Part shown: piece after piece, positions 1-20,395 of the stretch
Layout: each line of letters starts with the position of its first letter
Numbering within the stretch: the first letter of the stretch is position 1
Assembly: GCF_000002075.1 (NCBI RefSeq)
Contig: NW_004798121.1
Location: 229,569-293,568, forward strand
Direction: 5' to 3'
DNA length: 64,000 nucleotides
Origin: Aplysia californica
Lineage: Eukaryota > Mollusca > Gastropoda > Aplysiida > Aplysiidae
The notes under the pieces: generated by a model
Databases searched by the model: none
Seen by the model: the letters and a program-made list of their open reading frames with translations, nothing else
What the model was told of the DNA's origin: nothing
Program-made: the position numbers and the translations under genes

Positions 1-414
1 TGTTATACCGATACATACACGCACGCTTGCTCAAGTAGGCCTACAGGTAAAGTACCACACATCGTCCCAATTTTTTCTTGGAACTGAAAGTACATGTATT
101 TTTTTTTTTTTGCGTAAAGATCCATTAAACCGTACGCATAGCCACTTCGTTAATTTATTCTAGCCGTAATTCTCATTTGTCTGGGCGTTTTATTTGTAGT
201 CGGAAGTTCGAGCTTGCTCCTCAGTGAAAAGGAGAATATTAGATCGAGACCTAGATCTAGATCTATAACATTATTATTGATAGAGCGGGAAAATTTAGAT
301 CATGAAAAACAATACTACGAATAGGCATCTGTACGATCACAATTCTCGGACATTTTCGGTAAAAATATTTTGTAAGCGTCGGAAGTTGTGGTAGCGAAGA
401 CGGCGAATGTCAAA

Positions 415-6206
<5,792 letters not shown>

Positions 6207-6640
6207 AAACAGTTGCTGTCTTGTCTAGAGGTCTTTGTACATATTCTCTCTATGTTTTTGTGTACGAATGCAAATTCTCTGATGTATGGAACACACCAGG
6301 TCTCTGAAAATTTACAGTGTTGGATCGGTTTTGATCTTAATGGTTTGCAATTTTTTTAAATCATCCGAGCTTGTAGTGTAGATGATGTTCTGGATTTGCA
6401 CCTTGTTCATGTACCAGACATCTGTTTCATGTTTCCATTGATAGATGTAAAACGTGTGTTGCCAAGAAGAAAGAAAGTTCATGCCAAGACTTGAGAATCT
6501 ACTAGGGGGGCAAAGGTGTAAATCTCTGAGGGAACCTCAATGTTGGGAAGTGCAGAAAGGCTGCAGAGTTTGTGTTTGTGCTAAGCTCTGTTGTGATACT
6601 GAGAATGTATTGAACAGGAAAATAAACTCATTAATAATAC
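6207..6640 (+). other. NDUFS8 3' UTR
   Basis: About 430 bp of AT-rich non-coding sequence follow the stop codon and contain one canonical AATAAA at 6621-6626, so cleavage is expected near 6640. The end is inferred from the signal only. Confidence 0.6.
6621..6626 (+). promoter_or_regulatory. Polyadenylation signal of NDUFS8
   Basis: Canonical AATAAA 415 bp after the NDUFS8 stop, followed by a T-rich stretch (6650-6670) that could serve as the downstream element. Confidence 0.65.
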
Positions 6641-8595
6641 AAACTTGGATTTTGTCACTTTTGTTATCTTTATTCATAGAATAACGCTCCCAACTGTACA
6701 GGTTTTTGTAGAATACACATGACAGTCAAGCACAAACATAGCGAAATCACAAGGTGTAGAAATCATTTCGTTATGTGTAAAATATAAGTGTTTTGAAACA
6801 TAGGAACTATCCATGTGCAACAAAAATTCAGGTCCTGAAAATCTGCTATGTGTGCTTTTCACTATGTGCGTGCTTGACTGTAGTTTTTCTTGTGGCCTGC
6901 TGGTTCTACTGGTTTCATAGTGGAAAGTCATTTGACTGCTGTGTGGTTTGTGTTGGTTCTACAACAACTGTTTTCCTATTCATGTTAGGAGTTTTCATTA
7001 TCTTTCATCTCTGAATCCCATACATTTCTTCACAGGATTTAAAAGTATACAAATACATGCCTGAAAAATAGTCGTTTAATAATGCTACAAATACTGAGCT
7101 CATACTTCAAGTAACATAAAAAATATACATTTCACAAGTCAACACACAAAGCACGCTGCGTAGCCAATACATTTTTTGTAACCTGTAATAATATTTCAAC
7201 ATTTAACAACTATGGTACTTTGGCATTTATATGACCTTATTGTGTTACAAGTGCCATAAAACTCTCAACTAAAAAAAACAATAAACAAGTACATCCTATC
7301 CTTTCCCTGATGCTTCTTTCTCATCTGGCCTCTTTCTTTCTTTACCACATTCCACAGCTCATCTAGTCTATTACGTGGCAGAGTGTCCTACCACCCACAG
7401 TCTCTTTATCTATTTGAGAAGGATTACTGAGGAGTGGTGATGGAAAGAACAGTGTTGAATTTTTCTGTGACTTGCATCCAGGTGCCCAAAATGCCTGTCA
7501 CATAAAATTTATACTAGTGAGTTTCGAAGTTTCTGCTGCTTGTAAATACAAGCCACTTTCAAGGAAGTAACCCAACTGAGCTTCAAGAGCGGACAGTAAA
7601 CCAGAGTTAATCACAAATAGCCACAGTGATGTCTTCCATGTCCTTGCCCTTCATGGAACTGCTGATTGTTTTTTCTCAGGAGAAGTTGCAGGGAATTTGA
7701 GAAATGTAAAACTTATAGCATCACAAAAGGAATCAGCATATGCCCTTCCAATTTTCATTTCAAAATGATATACTTCTAAAAATTTCACAGGATGAGAAGA
7801 TGAAACCATTGTCTAAAATAGGCCTACTTCCTTTTGATCCCATGTTCCAAACAAAATCCTTCTCATTAATTTCTGAGTCCACAATAGTTCCGATCTGGTC
7901 CAGAAAGGTCAGATGTGTCCCTCAGTTACAAAAGGGTTAATTTCAACATGTGAAGAAAGAACTCTGCCAACTCTTTGACAGACGTCATCACATTGGTTAT
8001 GAAAACCTCTTATATAATAAGGCATGGGCTGCACAGGTAAAAAAAAGGATTTTTTTTCTGTTTCTTTCCGTTCACTGCTCCTTGGACAACCCTTCCTCTG
8101 CTATTCCTCCAGAATCTGACTTCTCTTTTTCTCACTCACTGCTCTGTCACTTGTGAGGTACTGTAATTTTCTCAACATTTTTGATTAGAACTCGACCTCT
8201 CCTGAACACCAAGCTACTTTCTTTCTTTTTTTTTTGGTTGCCTCTTCCGCTATCGCCTCTCCAGTCTCAGACATTTTGAATGACCACACCAAGCAAACTT
8301 GTCTGTTGTTGCTGTGTCCGAAATCTTCATCTCCTTTCTCTTTACCCAATCTTCGTGTACTTCTAACTTATTCTTTTGACAACGACCTGTCCACCTTCTG
8401 TCATAATTGGCGAGCTGACCAGTGAATGTAAGTTTGAAAAAGTAAGTCGCCCAGATTCCTACAAAGGCCAAAAATTGACCTGCCAGCAATGACCTACATT
8501 CAGGCCATGAATGAAAACTGGATATATGTGTTGCTAAAACATATAATTACAATATTGATCTTTCAAATGATGATAAATTAAAATTTCATTGTCTA
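6641..8595. other. NDUFS8-FBXW8 convergent intergenic region
   Basis: About 2 kb between the two 3' ends. It holds one Rep-A end (7207-7282) and otherwise nothing recognisable. No clear FBXW8 polyadenylation signal lies close to its stop; a minus-strand AATAAA (TTTATT at ~6668 on the plus strand) would give a long 3' UTR meeting the NDUFS8 end. Confidence 0.5.
7207..7282 (+). repeat. Rep-A, 3' fragment
   Basis: Only the end is present: GGCATTTATATGACCTTATT, GTGTTACAAGTGCCATAAAA. It lies between NDUFS8 and FBXW8. Confidence 0.6.
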
Positions 8596-11500
8596 TCACA
8601 AAGCATCGTATGGCATAGCAAGTCCAATATTGTAATCAGAGGCTTCTGGTTCTGCATATGTTGACAAACAGACGTCTGGAATTCCTTGCCGTAGCTGATT
8701 TGCCAGGAAGTCGTACACCTGGACTGTTCCTCTGTACCTTTGAAGAGAAAAAGTTATACTTCATTACTTATACAATCAATGAAATAGAATTATAGTATAG
8801 TGCTTATGCATGCCTGTAACCTTAGCTATAATCACAGAGAGCTTAAAATCAGATGGCTGCACGAGTTAGAAATGCGGATGTCAAGAGAAGCATGCATTCA
8901 CAAGTGGAAATAAAGCTTATGCTCAAAATGTGGCAAACTCTTCTCTGCCAGAATTAGTTTCATTTGCCATAGCACAAATCGCAAATTAATTTAATACTTA
9001 TGTCTTCTAGTCTTGAATGCACAGATTTTTAAATATTATATACATTGTATTCTTTGTATCTAAAACATGTACATAGTCAAATTTGTACATAACAAAAAGA
9101 TTTCTCGGTCCAACGGATTTCTCTCTGTGCATGCTAGACTGTATTTCTCTTCAAGAAATATTCTCCTCAGCAGATGCATTGATCATCGTTAGGCACTGGC
9201 CAATGAACTATTATTATTATTATTATCCCTCAAGAGAAGATTACATATTGACTTTGCTATAACTCCATTACTCCATTGGCAAGCTAGTTCATTTTACTTT
9301 GTTACCTCAGTGCCCCCAAGTCTCAGGCGCACACAGCGTGGCAGTATGTTACTAAGAAAGACTCAACAAAATCTAACCACCTAGGTGAACAAACTATTGG
9401 AATGGATTCTCTGTACAAAAATGAGGACGGTACAAATGATGATGACAATCTTCATTCATCTCATTGTCTCACAGGGAGAAATTTGTCTTGGTCGTTTACA
9501 ATGGCATTGGAATGTTACAAAGGTTAGGTGCACACACGCATACATACAACAAAAAGACAGGACATTAGTAAATACACGTTTTACTCTCTATCTCTCTCTC
9601 TCTCTCTCTCCCTCTCCCTCTCTCTCTGATTCATTTGTTACAGTATTGAAATAGAAGCAACACTTGAAACATTTTTTTCTAAAATTAAAACAAATTTCCC
9701 ACATCAAAAGTGAGGGCAGTGCATTTGAGACAAACAAGAGAGAAGATGTGATGTTGCTCAATTACCTGAGGGAAGAAACCGTCTCAAACTCGTCTTCCTC
9801 TGGAAACTTCTGATAAGGCACATTTCCTATGATGAGCAGTCGGTCCTCAAAGTGGCAATACTGCACAGGATGTCTGAAACAATCAACAGTTGTGAGTAAA
9901 CAAACTACAAGTTCAGCATAACATGCAAGTAACGGAAGGGTCGGAAACTATACCTTATTTTTTTGTCTCAACTGACACAGCCCGTAGGTAATTTTGAATC
10001 TGGACACAAATAATTTGTGACCGCTTCATGACCTCACGGGTGTTCTCACAAAAAGTTAATAAAGAAAATAATATCTAAATTCGATAAAACCCCTAGGTGT
10101 GGCATATAGACGTTCAGAATAAAAAATGCAATTAAATGACACCGAAAAAAGAGTTGAAATGTAAGTGGTAAGGAAAAAGTAAAAGAGGAAAGTGATGTGT
10201 GAAGAAAGGGAGCAATATAGAAGAACACAGGAGACAGCTGCTGTGAGCGGCGCTGCGGGCTGAATCAGATGTACCTGTCTTTACGACCTCATCAACACAA
10301 TTTAGATCATTCATTTAGGAGGCGGGCTTGGACCCTGTCAGGACCAATCCAGGCTGAGAAGGAAACAATATCCCAGCAGAAAGACCTAGATACTCAAAAA
10401 AATGTTCTCTCTCTCTCTCTTTCTTCTGGCGCTGTGGCGTCATAAACGGTCAACGATGCTGACAGCACGTAGGAACTCAACACTTGCCCGGGGGTCCTTG
10501 AAAAGTGCTGAAAGTGGGTTACTGAAATGTCCCAGAAAAAATAATGTTCTCTACTCTGGAATCAAACTCGGGTTTCTTGTGTTCAACAGTGAAGCATCTA
10601 CCCGCTACATCACAGATGCCGCTGCTATTCCTGCACTTATGAAAATTTCTCCCAAAAAATGTTTTAAAAAATTATGTTTTAATGGACAACCAGTACAGCA
10701 TCTAACTTTCTAAGAAGCAACTTTTGAGGACACCTGAAAGGCCTTCAACATCTTGTTCTCACTGGCAGAATAGAAGGGAAAAGAAGCAGAGGCAGACTTA
10801 AAACAGATGAGTGATCGGAAAAAAACCAGCAAAAAAAAAAAAGAGCAGGTTACTATAGGTTCTCTGCCAGCATCACAGAGCAGAGAAATGAGCGCACACC
10901 CATGATTGTAGACACCTGTTTTCTTGCTGTCCTCAGAGAAAGTTGCATTTGAAAATAGCAAAAGTTGCAAGAAAAAGTAGCTAAAGTTGCAAGAAAAGTT
11001 GCAAGGCGTACGTATAGCTAAAACAATGCCACGGAACTATTGGAATACATTGTATTGTTGCTATGCTCATTGCAATCAAAAGTAACCAATATGAGTTTTG
11101 TTAGATCAAAATCAAAAGTTAAATGTGAATGTCTACCAAAAAAAAAATTGCTTGGAGTACAAAAACAGTTTGTCCCCTGACACATGCGTCAGGTCCTTAA
11201 ACTCTCGCTGACGTTGGGCAGGTGTGGCCGGCGTGGTTTTGAGGCTGTTCAAATAAAATCTTACACTTTGTTTGGGACTTTTTGCCCCCCCTCCCGCCCT
11301 TACACTTTTTTTAACACTTTCCTGCAACACCCCCCCCCCCCCAAATCCCGTATATTACGTTATTCGCTTATAATAATAATATGACATTTATATTGCGCAA
11401 ATCCGTGTTACAATCACTCTTCTATGCGCTTTACTTTTAAATTATTAATTATGGTATTCATGAAAAACATGTATACACATACATGTGACATAATAATTCA

Positions 11501-14500
11501 ATACGCTATAAAAATATCGGAACTTTTCCAGAAAAACTTACGGTGTCATTTTACCACTTTAACCGCACCGGTGTAATCAAAATTAGACGATCTAGATCTA
11601 CATGTCATGTAGCCCAGATATCTACCAGTGTATTAAGTGCGAGATGACATATTATATCGTGCTTGCCGCTCGAGGTCCACTGTATCTCCACAATGCAGTG
11701 CTTACCGCTCGAACTTAACTCTAAGTCTAAGTGAATAGTGTAGAGTTACTCTCTTTTTATGCTATTAACAAAAAAGTTACGATGCCATTTTCCTTGATTA
11801 TTTCTTTCACCTTACAAAAGTGTAATCTTATATTGGTTAACCCCCCCTCTTTTACACTTTAACTTTTACAGGAGTCAAAGGACCCCCCCCCCCCCTTTTT
11901 TTCTGGCGCAAGATGATATTATTTGAACGTCCCCTTCCCTTTAGGGGTTTTCTGGATGAATCGATCCATTTTAGATCTACCCTCCTTAGCCTAAGATTTA
12001 AAGTCTTTCACAAATTTTTATACTAGATCTACCCTGGTGCTACGGAACAAAGCAAGCTAAGTAATCAGACGACCGTGTTTACGATTGATTTACTCTAGCT
12101 AGACTAGTCCAAACAAGACTATTGGGTCGGTCTGCTCGCTAGATTGATAGTGCAAAGCAGCTATCGTGGCTCAAGTCGATCGCGCCCGACTCGTTGTTTC
12201 AAAACAAACACGTTGTTTTCAGGCGACGAGTCGGGCGAACATCCCGACCCGACCTGACCCGGCCCGGGTCACTGGGCCTGGGTGGCGGCGGGCACCCGTA
12301 GGCTAGTGCAAAGCGTAAAGAAGCGAATTGTCCCCCTTGGCAACGTTATTTTTAGCTTTGGAAGAAAATTTCGGTGTTTTTAATGAAATTTTATTATTAT
12401 TTTTCCGAATTTTGCGGGAAATTGGCTAAAATTAGCGAATTCACGAAAATCGTAAAAGTTGCGCGACGGCAAAAGTTGCGCGCGCAAATTGCGGGTTGCG
12501 GGCGCAAATTTCTCTGAGGACAGAAGAAGCGCTTTGAATATGGACTAAAAACAGCGTCAATTTGTAAACCAACATTGGTGGGTGGTCTGGTATGGTTTGC
12601 TCCTACTTTCATATCAAACTTGTACTGGTATCATCCTTGATACGGTAGGCCTACTCTCCTTCTTTTCTTATAGCTAGTTGGCAGGTGCTCTGGTGTGGTT
12701 TGCTCCTTCTTTCCTATCAAACATCTATCATCCTTATCTCCCCTCCTTTTTGTGTTTGATACTCTTTTGCAACACCTCATCTTCGGCACTTATATGACCA
12801 AATAGTGTTGCAGATGCCATAAAACTTTTACAAAAACAAAAACTTCTTTTCTTTATATATTACTGAAAGGACACACTTCTAATCTTCAGCACTTATATGG
12901 CCTATTTGTGTTGCAAATACCGTAAAACTCAAAGCAAAGCTAAATCAACCTGTTGTGGACATCCCAGAGCTTTTTCGACATCCTCTGGTCCCACACGTGG
13001 ACAAAACCGCCCTCGTCTCCCGACACGATTTTCCACTCATCCATCTGGACACAGGTCACTTTAGCAATGTGTCCCAACAGGGTGAACGTCGGAGAATGGC
13101 CAGCCCGAAGGTCATACAACCTGATTCTGAGGCAAGAAAAGGCATGGGATCATTACTAGATCAAGGCTCAAAATAATAATATGTGAAATTTAAATAGCAC
13201 TCCACCCTGATTAAAGAATACAGGCCCTGAGCGCTTTACAAACACAATAGCAACAAATAAACAGTAAGCTGTGCTCTGACTCTGACTAAAAATCTAGATT
13301 CTCTTTAATCTTAAAACAAAAATGACTTAAGCTGACTTTCTAAAGAGTTAAAAGACTTCATCTCTCTAATGTATCACAAGGCAGTGCATTCCAGATCTTG
13401 TGGCCATGAAACTGTCCCCATGGTTTTATGCATCCCGCATAATTTAGAAAAATTTGATAATTTTTTGCATAATTTCGGATTATTTTCCTTTATCATCATT
13501 CTTTATTAAAAATTAACAGAATCGCATAATTTCAGAATTTTTCTTGCATAAAAGGACTGGGACAGATGAAATGTGAGTCTGTGCATGTGAGTGTGTGTGG
13601 TCCTGTGCGTGTGAGTTGCATGTGTGGTCCTCTTTAAGTGAGTGTGCGCATGCGTGCGCGTGTGTATGTGTGTGTAACGTGTGTGTGTTTCTGTGTTATT
13701 TCTTCATTTATATGAGGAAATATTATTAACTCTTTTTTTTTCAGTTATTGTTTGGTACTTTGATTTTTGTAAAGTGCCTAGTGCTGTGTGTACAAAAAAG
13801 TAGGCGCTCAATTGTTATCATTCTTCTTCTTCTTCTTCTTCTTCTTATTATTATTATTATTGTTGTTGACTGAAAGTGTTTTAACCCATAAAGTAAAAAC
13901 TAAAACTACCCCCTTAAAAAATGAATCTTTATTTTCACCACTCACTTTCTGTCTCCACTGCCGGTGACAACTTGTGAGCTCAGAGCTTCTGGCAAATCCA
14001 TACAGCTGATGACCCAGGTGTGACCACTCAGGGACGCTTTCTGCTGATTGGTCGGCACGTCGTACAGATTCACCTGTTTGTATTGTTAGAGAAAGATTCA
14101 TAATATTAACATATTAACAATAAGCAATGAAAGAAAGACTCCTCATACTCTGCCCTGCAGAGTTACGTGACTTCAGTGACATTAGAAATACATGTCCAGG
14201 TCTGCTTGCCCTAGCTCATATCTTAGCCTTTTTCAGCCTTATGTGAAACTATATAGGCCTACAGGTACTGAGTCTATTTCAAAGGTGACTGGAAACTTGT
14301 ATCTCATATTTTGACACAAATTTAACAAATAGTGTTATCACATTGAAGCATTAAGCTCAAAATTGTATCCATTTTAAAAAAAGAAGCAGAAATGCAAATT
14401 AATCCTTCTGCCTCAAGTGAGCTGCCAATGTTGAAATCTTTGGGTGCCTCTACATGGTAAACAGTTCTGGAAAACTATGGCAAGACATCGTTATATATAT

Positions 14501-15447
14501 CACCGTATCGCCACTATTCTTAACTCCACCAAACATAGCCTGACCTTGACTTTGGAGGCTGGCTCCGCATGCGTGTATCCGACTGCAATTTCTTGTGCAC
14601 TGCTCCGACAGTTAACGTTTGAGATGGGGGCCCAGATTATGTTGTGAACCTGAAGATCAGAAAGTATTTACAAATATTTTACCAACTCAAACTCTTTGCA
14701 ACCAAGTTTTCCATTATAATTATATATTAAAAAGACCTGTAATAAAATTTTCCCTTTCAAATTCAAAAGATCTCTCACATGGTCTTACAAAACTAATGCT
14801 ATCTCTTGAGCAAAATGAGTGAACACAGAGGTTCCGGTTTTTTTTTTACCATAATAATGAAACTGCTAGATTTTCTTTGGTTTAGCCGAGTTTTTTTGGT
14901 ATGGAGAAGTTGTTGAAATAGAAGAAAAAAGTGAGGGATTTAAAAAAATTTTTTAGGTGAACACGTTTTCAGATTAACCATGACTGGTTTAGGCAGACTC
15001 CAAAGTATCTTTCATATTTCATTACTAAATTCATAAAGCTTACTGGTGCTGTTTTCTACTGTCTTTGCACAAAAGGGTCTAGTTTTTGAATCACGATTAA
15101 CTGAAAATTTATCAAAACTACCTTCTTGCAAGATGTCATCTTATCAACTTATCACAAATACAGTCCTTTTATGTCCAGACAACCCGGAAGTGTAGGCCCA
15201 GGGTTGAGTGAGTCAACCAGATTGGCTAGTCCTCATAGATCCATTAAATCTAAGGTCCCACCTCACAGTGTTGAATATGTTTTGTCAGCACGTGTGTAAT
15301 TTGCAGTTTGCACGATATACTTTCCGGTAAGCCGAGAATGTTTCTGAGTCATGTTATTAAGTCTGCTGTGGTAAAGATGGTTGTAAAGGGTGTTCAGACC
15401 GCTGTAGAGCAAGGATATGAGATATATTATAATGCAATTATTATTAC

Positions 15448-15502
<55 letters not shown>

Positions 15503-18500
15503 GTGATTATTAATGTAAACCCATTCCAAAGCGTTACCCTGAAAGGATGTAACTGTGATATATTCTTCCTTTCTACTTACCTCAGTCATGCTGTTCTCCT
15601 TCACATCCACTGCTGCCTGGGATGAAGAGACACTGTTTTCTTCCATGGGTTTCAAAAACACCGAACTGTGACAACACAGAAGTAGTTGAGGGAGGCTGGT
15701 TGAGGGAGAACTCTCATACCATAGCACTTTCTCAACCTGAAGGTACACAAGTTTTGGTTTAGTTTTTGTTCCGGTTCAAAACTCGGTGAGACACAAAAAC
15801 CCCCACAAAGGTCATCCTTGTAACCAGGGCAACTTGAACCCTTCTTTATCAAAGCACTGACCCCTATCCCAACTGAGCACTGGACTGAGACAATTAAGAG
15901 GACATGTACCACAACGGAGGTGTCAATAGCTTTCTTTTAAAAAAAATCCAGAACTTTTCAGACACAGTGAAAAGGCATGAAAAGAGACTCAAAATTTAAG
16001 GATCCTATCATCTACATGTGATTATACGCGTACATCTTGTATCGAGAAGAGATTACAACCACCGTTACTATTTATAACATGCATGAACAAAATAACAGCA
16101 GAAGCTAAAACAGAAAACAATACAATCAACCAGCTTCTTTTTGCTGTCGATCAGAGCACACAAAGCCACAATTACAAGATTCTCTCAACTTTGTAGGCAT
16201 AGATTTGTGTCTGACAGACTACCAGCCACTGCGGTTAGGAAAGAATGACAACTTAAGGACAAGAAACACCAGATGTGTATTTTGCACAAAATGAAATGCC
16301 ACAACTCTGAGAGACTTACCGCTTTTTTCACATCAAAATCTCGTACTATCACTCCCTCTTGACGGTTGACTCGCGAGATTTGAACTCGTGTGGCTTGAGT
16401 AGCAGCGACAAAGGACTGGGAGGGTCCCACGTCACATGCACAGACACTGGAAACCACCGGATTGCGGAAAGACAAGGTGTGGATGGGTTCTGTCCCCTCC
16501 TCGTTGTGCCAAACATCCACAAAACCTGGAGAAGTGAGGAGCAGGCGGAGGGTATAGAGGTTTGAGGATCATCGTGATTACGATTCAAGCGCACATTATG
16601 TTGATAACACGGAACTTGATTTTTTTAAACAGGAAATCCATTGTGGAAAATGGGAATTCCACTTCATTCTGCTGGCATTAATGATGATAATTTATGGTGT
16701 GGGGGGACCAGTGGTTAGGATGTTGCCAATTTTATTCTCAACAAAGAGTGACTGTCTTAGACAGTTTCTGTAATGTTAGTATACACACACGACTGTAAAT
16801 GGGAGAGACGAACACACACGACACCAAGCCATCCAATGAGCCCGGGTGCAGTTTCTGACTTTTTATGTCGATCCCCAAAGTGAGTAACATTAACCAAAAG
16901 CCCATGGCATCCGGTGTGCTTCCGGCCCGTGATTAAAAAAGAGTAAGGTATGAAACTGTGACTACCGTGACAGTTTCAACTGTATTATAATTTGTAGACC
17001 ATGGCCTGTAGCCCTATGAATGTAACAAAAAGTAAACCCAAACGTACCATGCCTGAAAGAGGCGGTTGTGATAGACGGTGTGACTGACAGCTGTGTGACC
17101 TCATTACGGATACGGCCCAGGTCTTCCGCAGCCTCATCAATGACCAGTGCCGTGTTGCTAGCGGTCAGAGTGCAGATGTCACCGGTTTCAGCGTCCCAGC
17201 TCCGGATGTTACAACTCGTGTACCTGAAGATGATAGAGTTTTGTTTCTTTAAAATTTTAGTAAGTGCTTTATGGTACTTGTAATACAACAATATAAATAG
17301 ATCATATACAGTGCAGCCTCTCTATAACAACATCGTCAGGACCAGAAAAAAATGTCGTTATAGAGAGGCAACCATAAATATTACTAATTACAAGGAAAAA
17401 TCGGGACCTGGGCACCATGTCGTTGTTCAGAGGATGTCGTTATATAAAAAAAAGAAGGAGGAGAGATAGGACGATAGATGTTTGTAAGGAAAGGAGAAGA
17501 AACCCAAACCAGAGCATCAGCCAATCACCCACAAAAATAATAGAACAAGTATTTCCAGTAACTGATCCCACATAACCCTACATAGACGGCTAAAAAGTTG
17601 CCTAGGAGATAAATACAGAAAGAAAAGTGGAGAAAAATTATTTCTTGTCTACTTTTAAATCAATACAGATTACTGGTACCTCTATTGTGATGGTAAAGCT
17701 CTTCACCCTAAAGAGAATCCTACATGAAGAAGATATTTCATCAAGCATTTCTATCCTGCTTGAACATGATAACCTGCACTGCCCTGCTTCGCCCTAAGAG
17801 GCATGATAAAAGTAACTTGCCTTCTATATAATCTGAGTCATGTTGAAGGAACAACAAATATTCGCAACCATTTACAATCAATCATCTCACACTAAGTCGT
17901 CAAAATTTGAATTGTAGGTATAATCCAGAACTGTTGTTAATTCAAACACTACATACAACCCTGATTATATTTCAGGGTTTAATTCATAAAACAATCATCA
18001 CTGGAAGAACTATAGAAACCGTTCCGTTTCAAAATAAAAATATGAACACAAAGGGTTTTATCAAAAGACAGGTGCCACTTAAGAAATACAGTGGAGTTCT
18101 CTTAAACCGAAATCTGCAGGACTACCAAATTATTTTAATCAGTTTAGCTGTGTTTTCAGTTTACAGAGATTGCTCAAATAGCTAAAACAAAAAAATTTTA
18201 AAAAACATTCAGGGAATCTATTTCATTTAGATTTACTGCTCTTTTCGGATTAACCATGTTTGGTTTAAGTGTACTTCCCTGCAATATATGTATATATATA
18301 TAGATCTAGGCCTGCCACACTCATGCCTCACCCAGCAACAATCTTGGACCCCATGGAGGAGGCAGCACACAAAACTCCGCCCCGGGCAAAGTTTAAGTTG
18401 TAAGGTTTTCCAACACGAGCCTGTATGATATAAATTGAAACACATTAGAACATAAGGGAAAAAGTCTTATTACTTGGGTTGTTTGTATTTTTATTAGAGC

Positions 18501-20363
18501 TTTCTTGCTCCCTCCTACACACACATATATATATATATATATATCAGAGTATATTTTATTTGTTGAAAAGGCTTATCAGTTCTGACAATGCTCAGCTATC
18601 TTGTAATCAAATCGATCTAAGAGGAGTTCAATGGAAAAGAAGCCCCAAGCCAAGCAGACAATAGTCATAACAAAATTATCAAACAACTGTAGCATACCGC
18701 CCTAGAAGGAAAAGGTCAAACAGTCGTTGAGGTCAATATGATGGCCCCAATAGAAATCAGGAGTCGACATGTACTATAGCTAGTGTTGAAATGTCGCCTA
18801 ACTTTTAACCCATCTCTTATCATTTATCAGAAAGAGCCTTCACCCCTTGAAAAATTTCCAGAAAATCATTACATTTTATTCAAAATAACACCATCAATAA
18901 ATGTACCTTCCAATTAGCAATCAGTAGACGCTTTTGCTCTTGATGCCGCCGCACAGTATCCTTCCAGCCCTCTCCCTGGCTGACATGTGTGTCTGTGTCA
19001 TATCCCAGTGTGTGGCAGATCTGACACCATAGCAGTTCATCATTTGCAAGGCTGTGCCAACTGCGACTAACCTGAAGAATATTGCTTTCTTGATTTATTC
19101 ATTTACAAACCATAACACTTATTATGCATCATATCTGTTTTCAAAATTATTACAGTTTGTAAACTTCCTGCAGTCGCAGGATTATCAAATACAATGGAAT
19201 TTAACTTACTTGCGCCTGAGCCATTTTTTACCCATCAACCATTGCAGCATGACACTTTTGGGGTATATTGAAGCTTTTTTTTACCACAAAAGGACTGTAA
19301 AAGCTATAAAAAATGTTAAAAGGCAATATGAGAAAGAAAGAAAGAAATGCTCTGCAAGAAAAAGAAAACAGCATCTAATTTCTCCAAAACTTTTTTATTT
19401 TATCAATATTTTGAAATGGCAATGTCNNNNNNNNNNNNNNNNNNNNNNNNNNNNNNNNNNNNNNNNNNNNNNNNNNNNNNNNNNNNNNNNNNNNNNNNNN
19501 NNNNNNNNNNNNNNNNNNNNNNNNNNNNNNNNNNNNNNNNNNNNNNNNNNNNNNNNNNNNNNNNNNNNNNNNNNNNNNNNNNNNNNNNNNNNNNNNNNNN
19601 NNNNNNNNNNNNNNNNNNNNNNNNNNNNNNNNNNNNNNNNNNNNNNNNNNNNNNNNNNNNNNNNNNNNNNNNNNNNNNNNNNNNNNNNNNNNNNNNNNNN
19701 NNNNNNNNNNNNNNNNNNNNNNNNNNNNNNNNNNNNNNNNNNNNNNNNNNNNNNNNNNNNNNNNNNNNNNNNNNNNNNNNNNNNNNNNNNNNNNNNNNNN
19801 NNNNNNNNNNNNNNNNNNNNNNNNNNNNNNNNNNNNNNNNNNNNNNNNNNNNNNNNNNNNNNNNNNNNNNNNNNNNNNNNNNNNNNNNNNNNNNNNNNNN
19901 NNNNNNNNNNNNNNNNNNNNNNNNNNNNNNNNNNNNNNNNNNNNNNNNNNNNNNNNNNNNNNNNNNNNNNNNNNNNNNNNNNNNNNNNNNNNNNNNNNNN
20001 NNNNNNNNNNNNNNNNNNNNNNNNNNNNNNNNNNNNNNNNNNNNNNNNNNNNNNNNNNNNNNNNNNNNNNNNNNNNNNNNNNNNNNNNNNNNNNNNNNNN
20101 NNNNNNNNNNNNNNNNNNNNNNNNNNNNNNNNNNNNNNNNNNNNNNNNNNNNNNNNNNNNNNNNNNNNNNNNNNNNNNNNNNNNNNNNNNNNNNNNNNNN
20201 NNNNNNNNNNNNNNNNNNNNNNNNNNNNNNNNNNNNNNNNNNNNNNNNNNNNNNNNNNNNNNNNNNNNNNNNNNNNNNNNNNNNNNNNNNNNNNNNNNNN
20301 NNNNNNNNNNNNNNNNNNNNNNNNNNNNNNNNNNNNNNNNNNNNNNNNNNNNNNNNNNNNNTC

Positions 20364-20395
<32 letters not shown>

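Noticed and set aside
15263-15748. 161-residue minus-strand frame with a poly-Asn run
   Set aside because: It contains the real FBXW8 exon 15581-15736 but reads through its donor into a SINE fragment and its (ATT)n tail; the spliced exon explains the conserved part.
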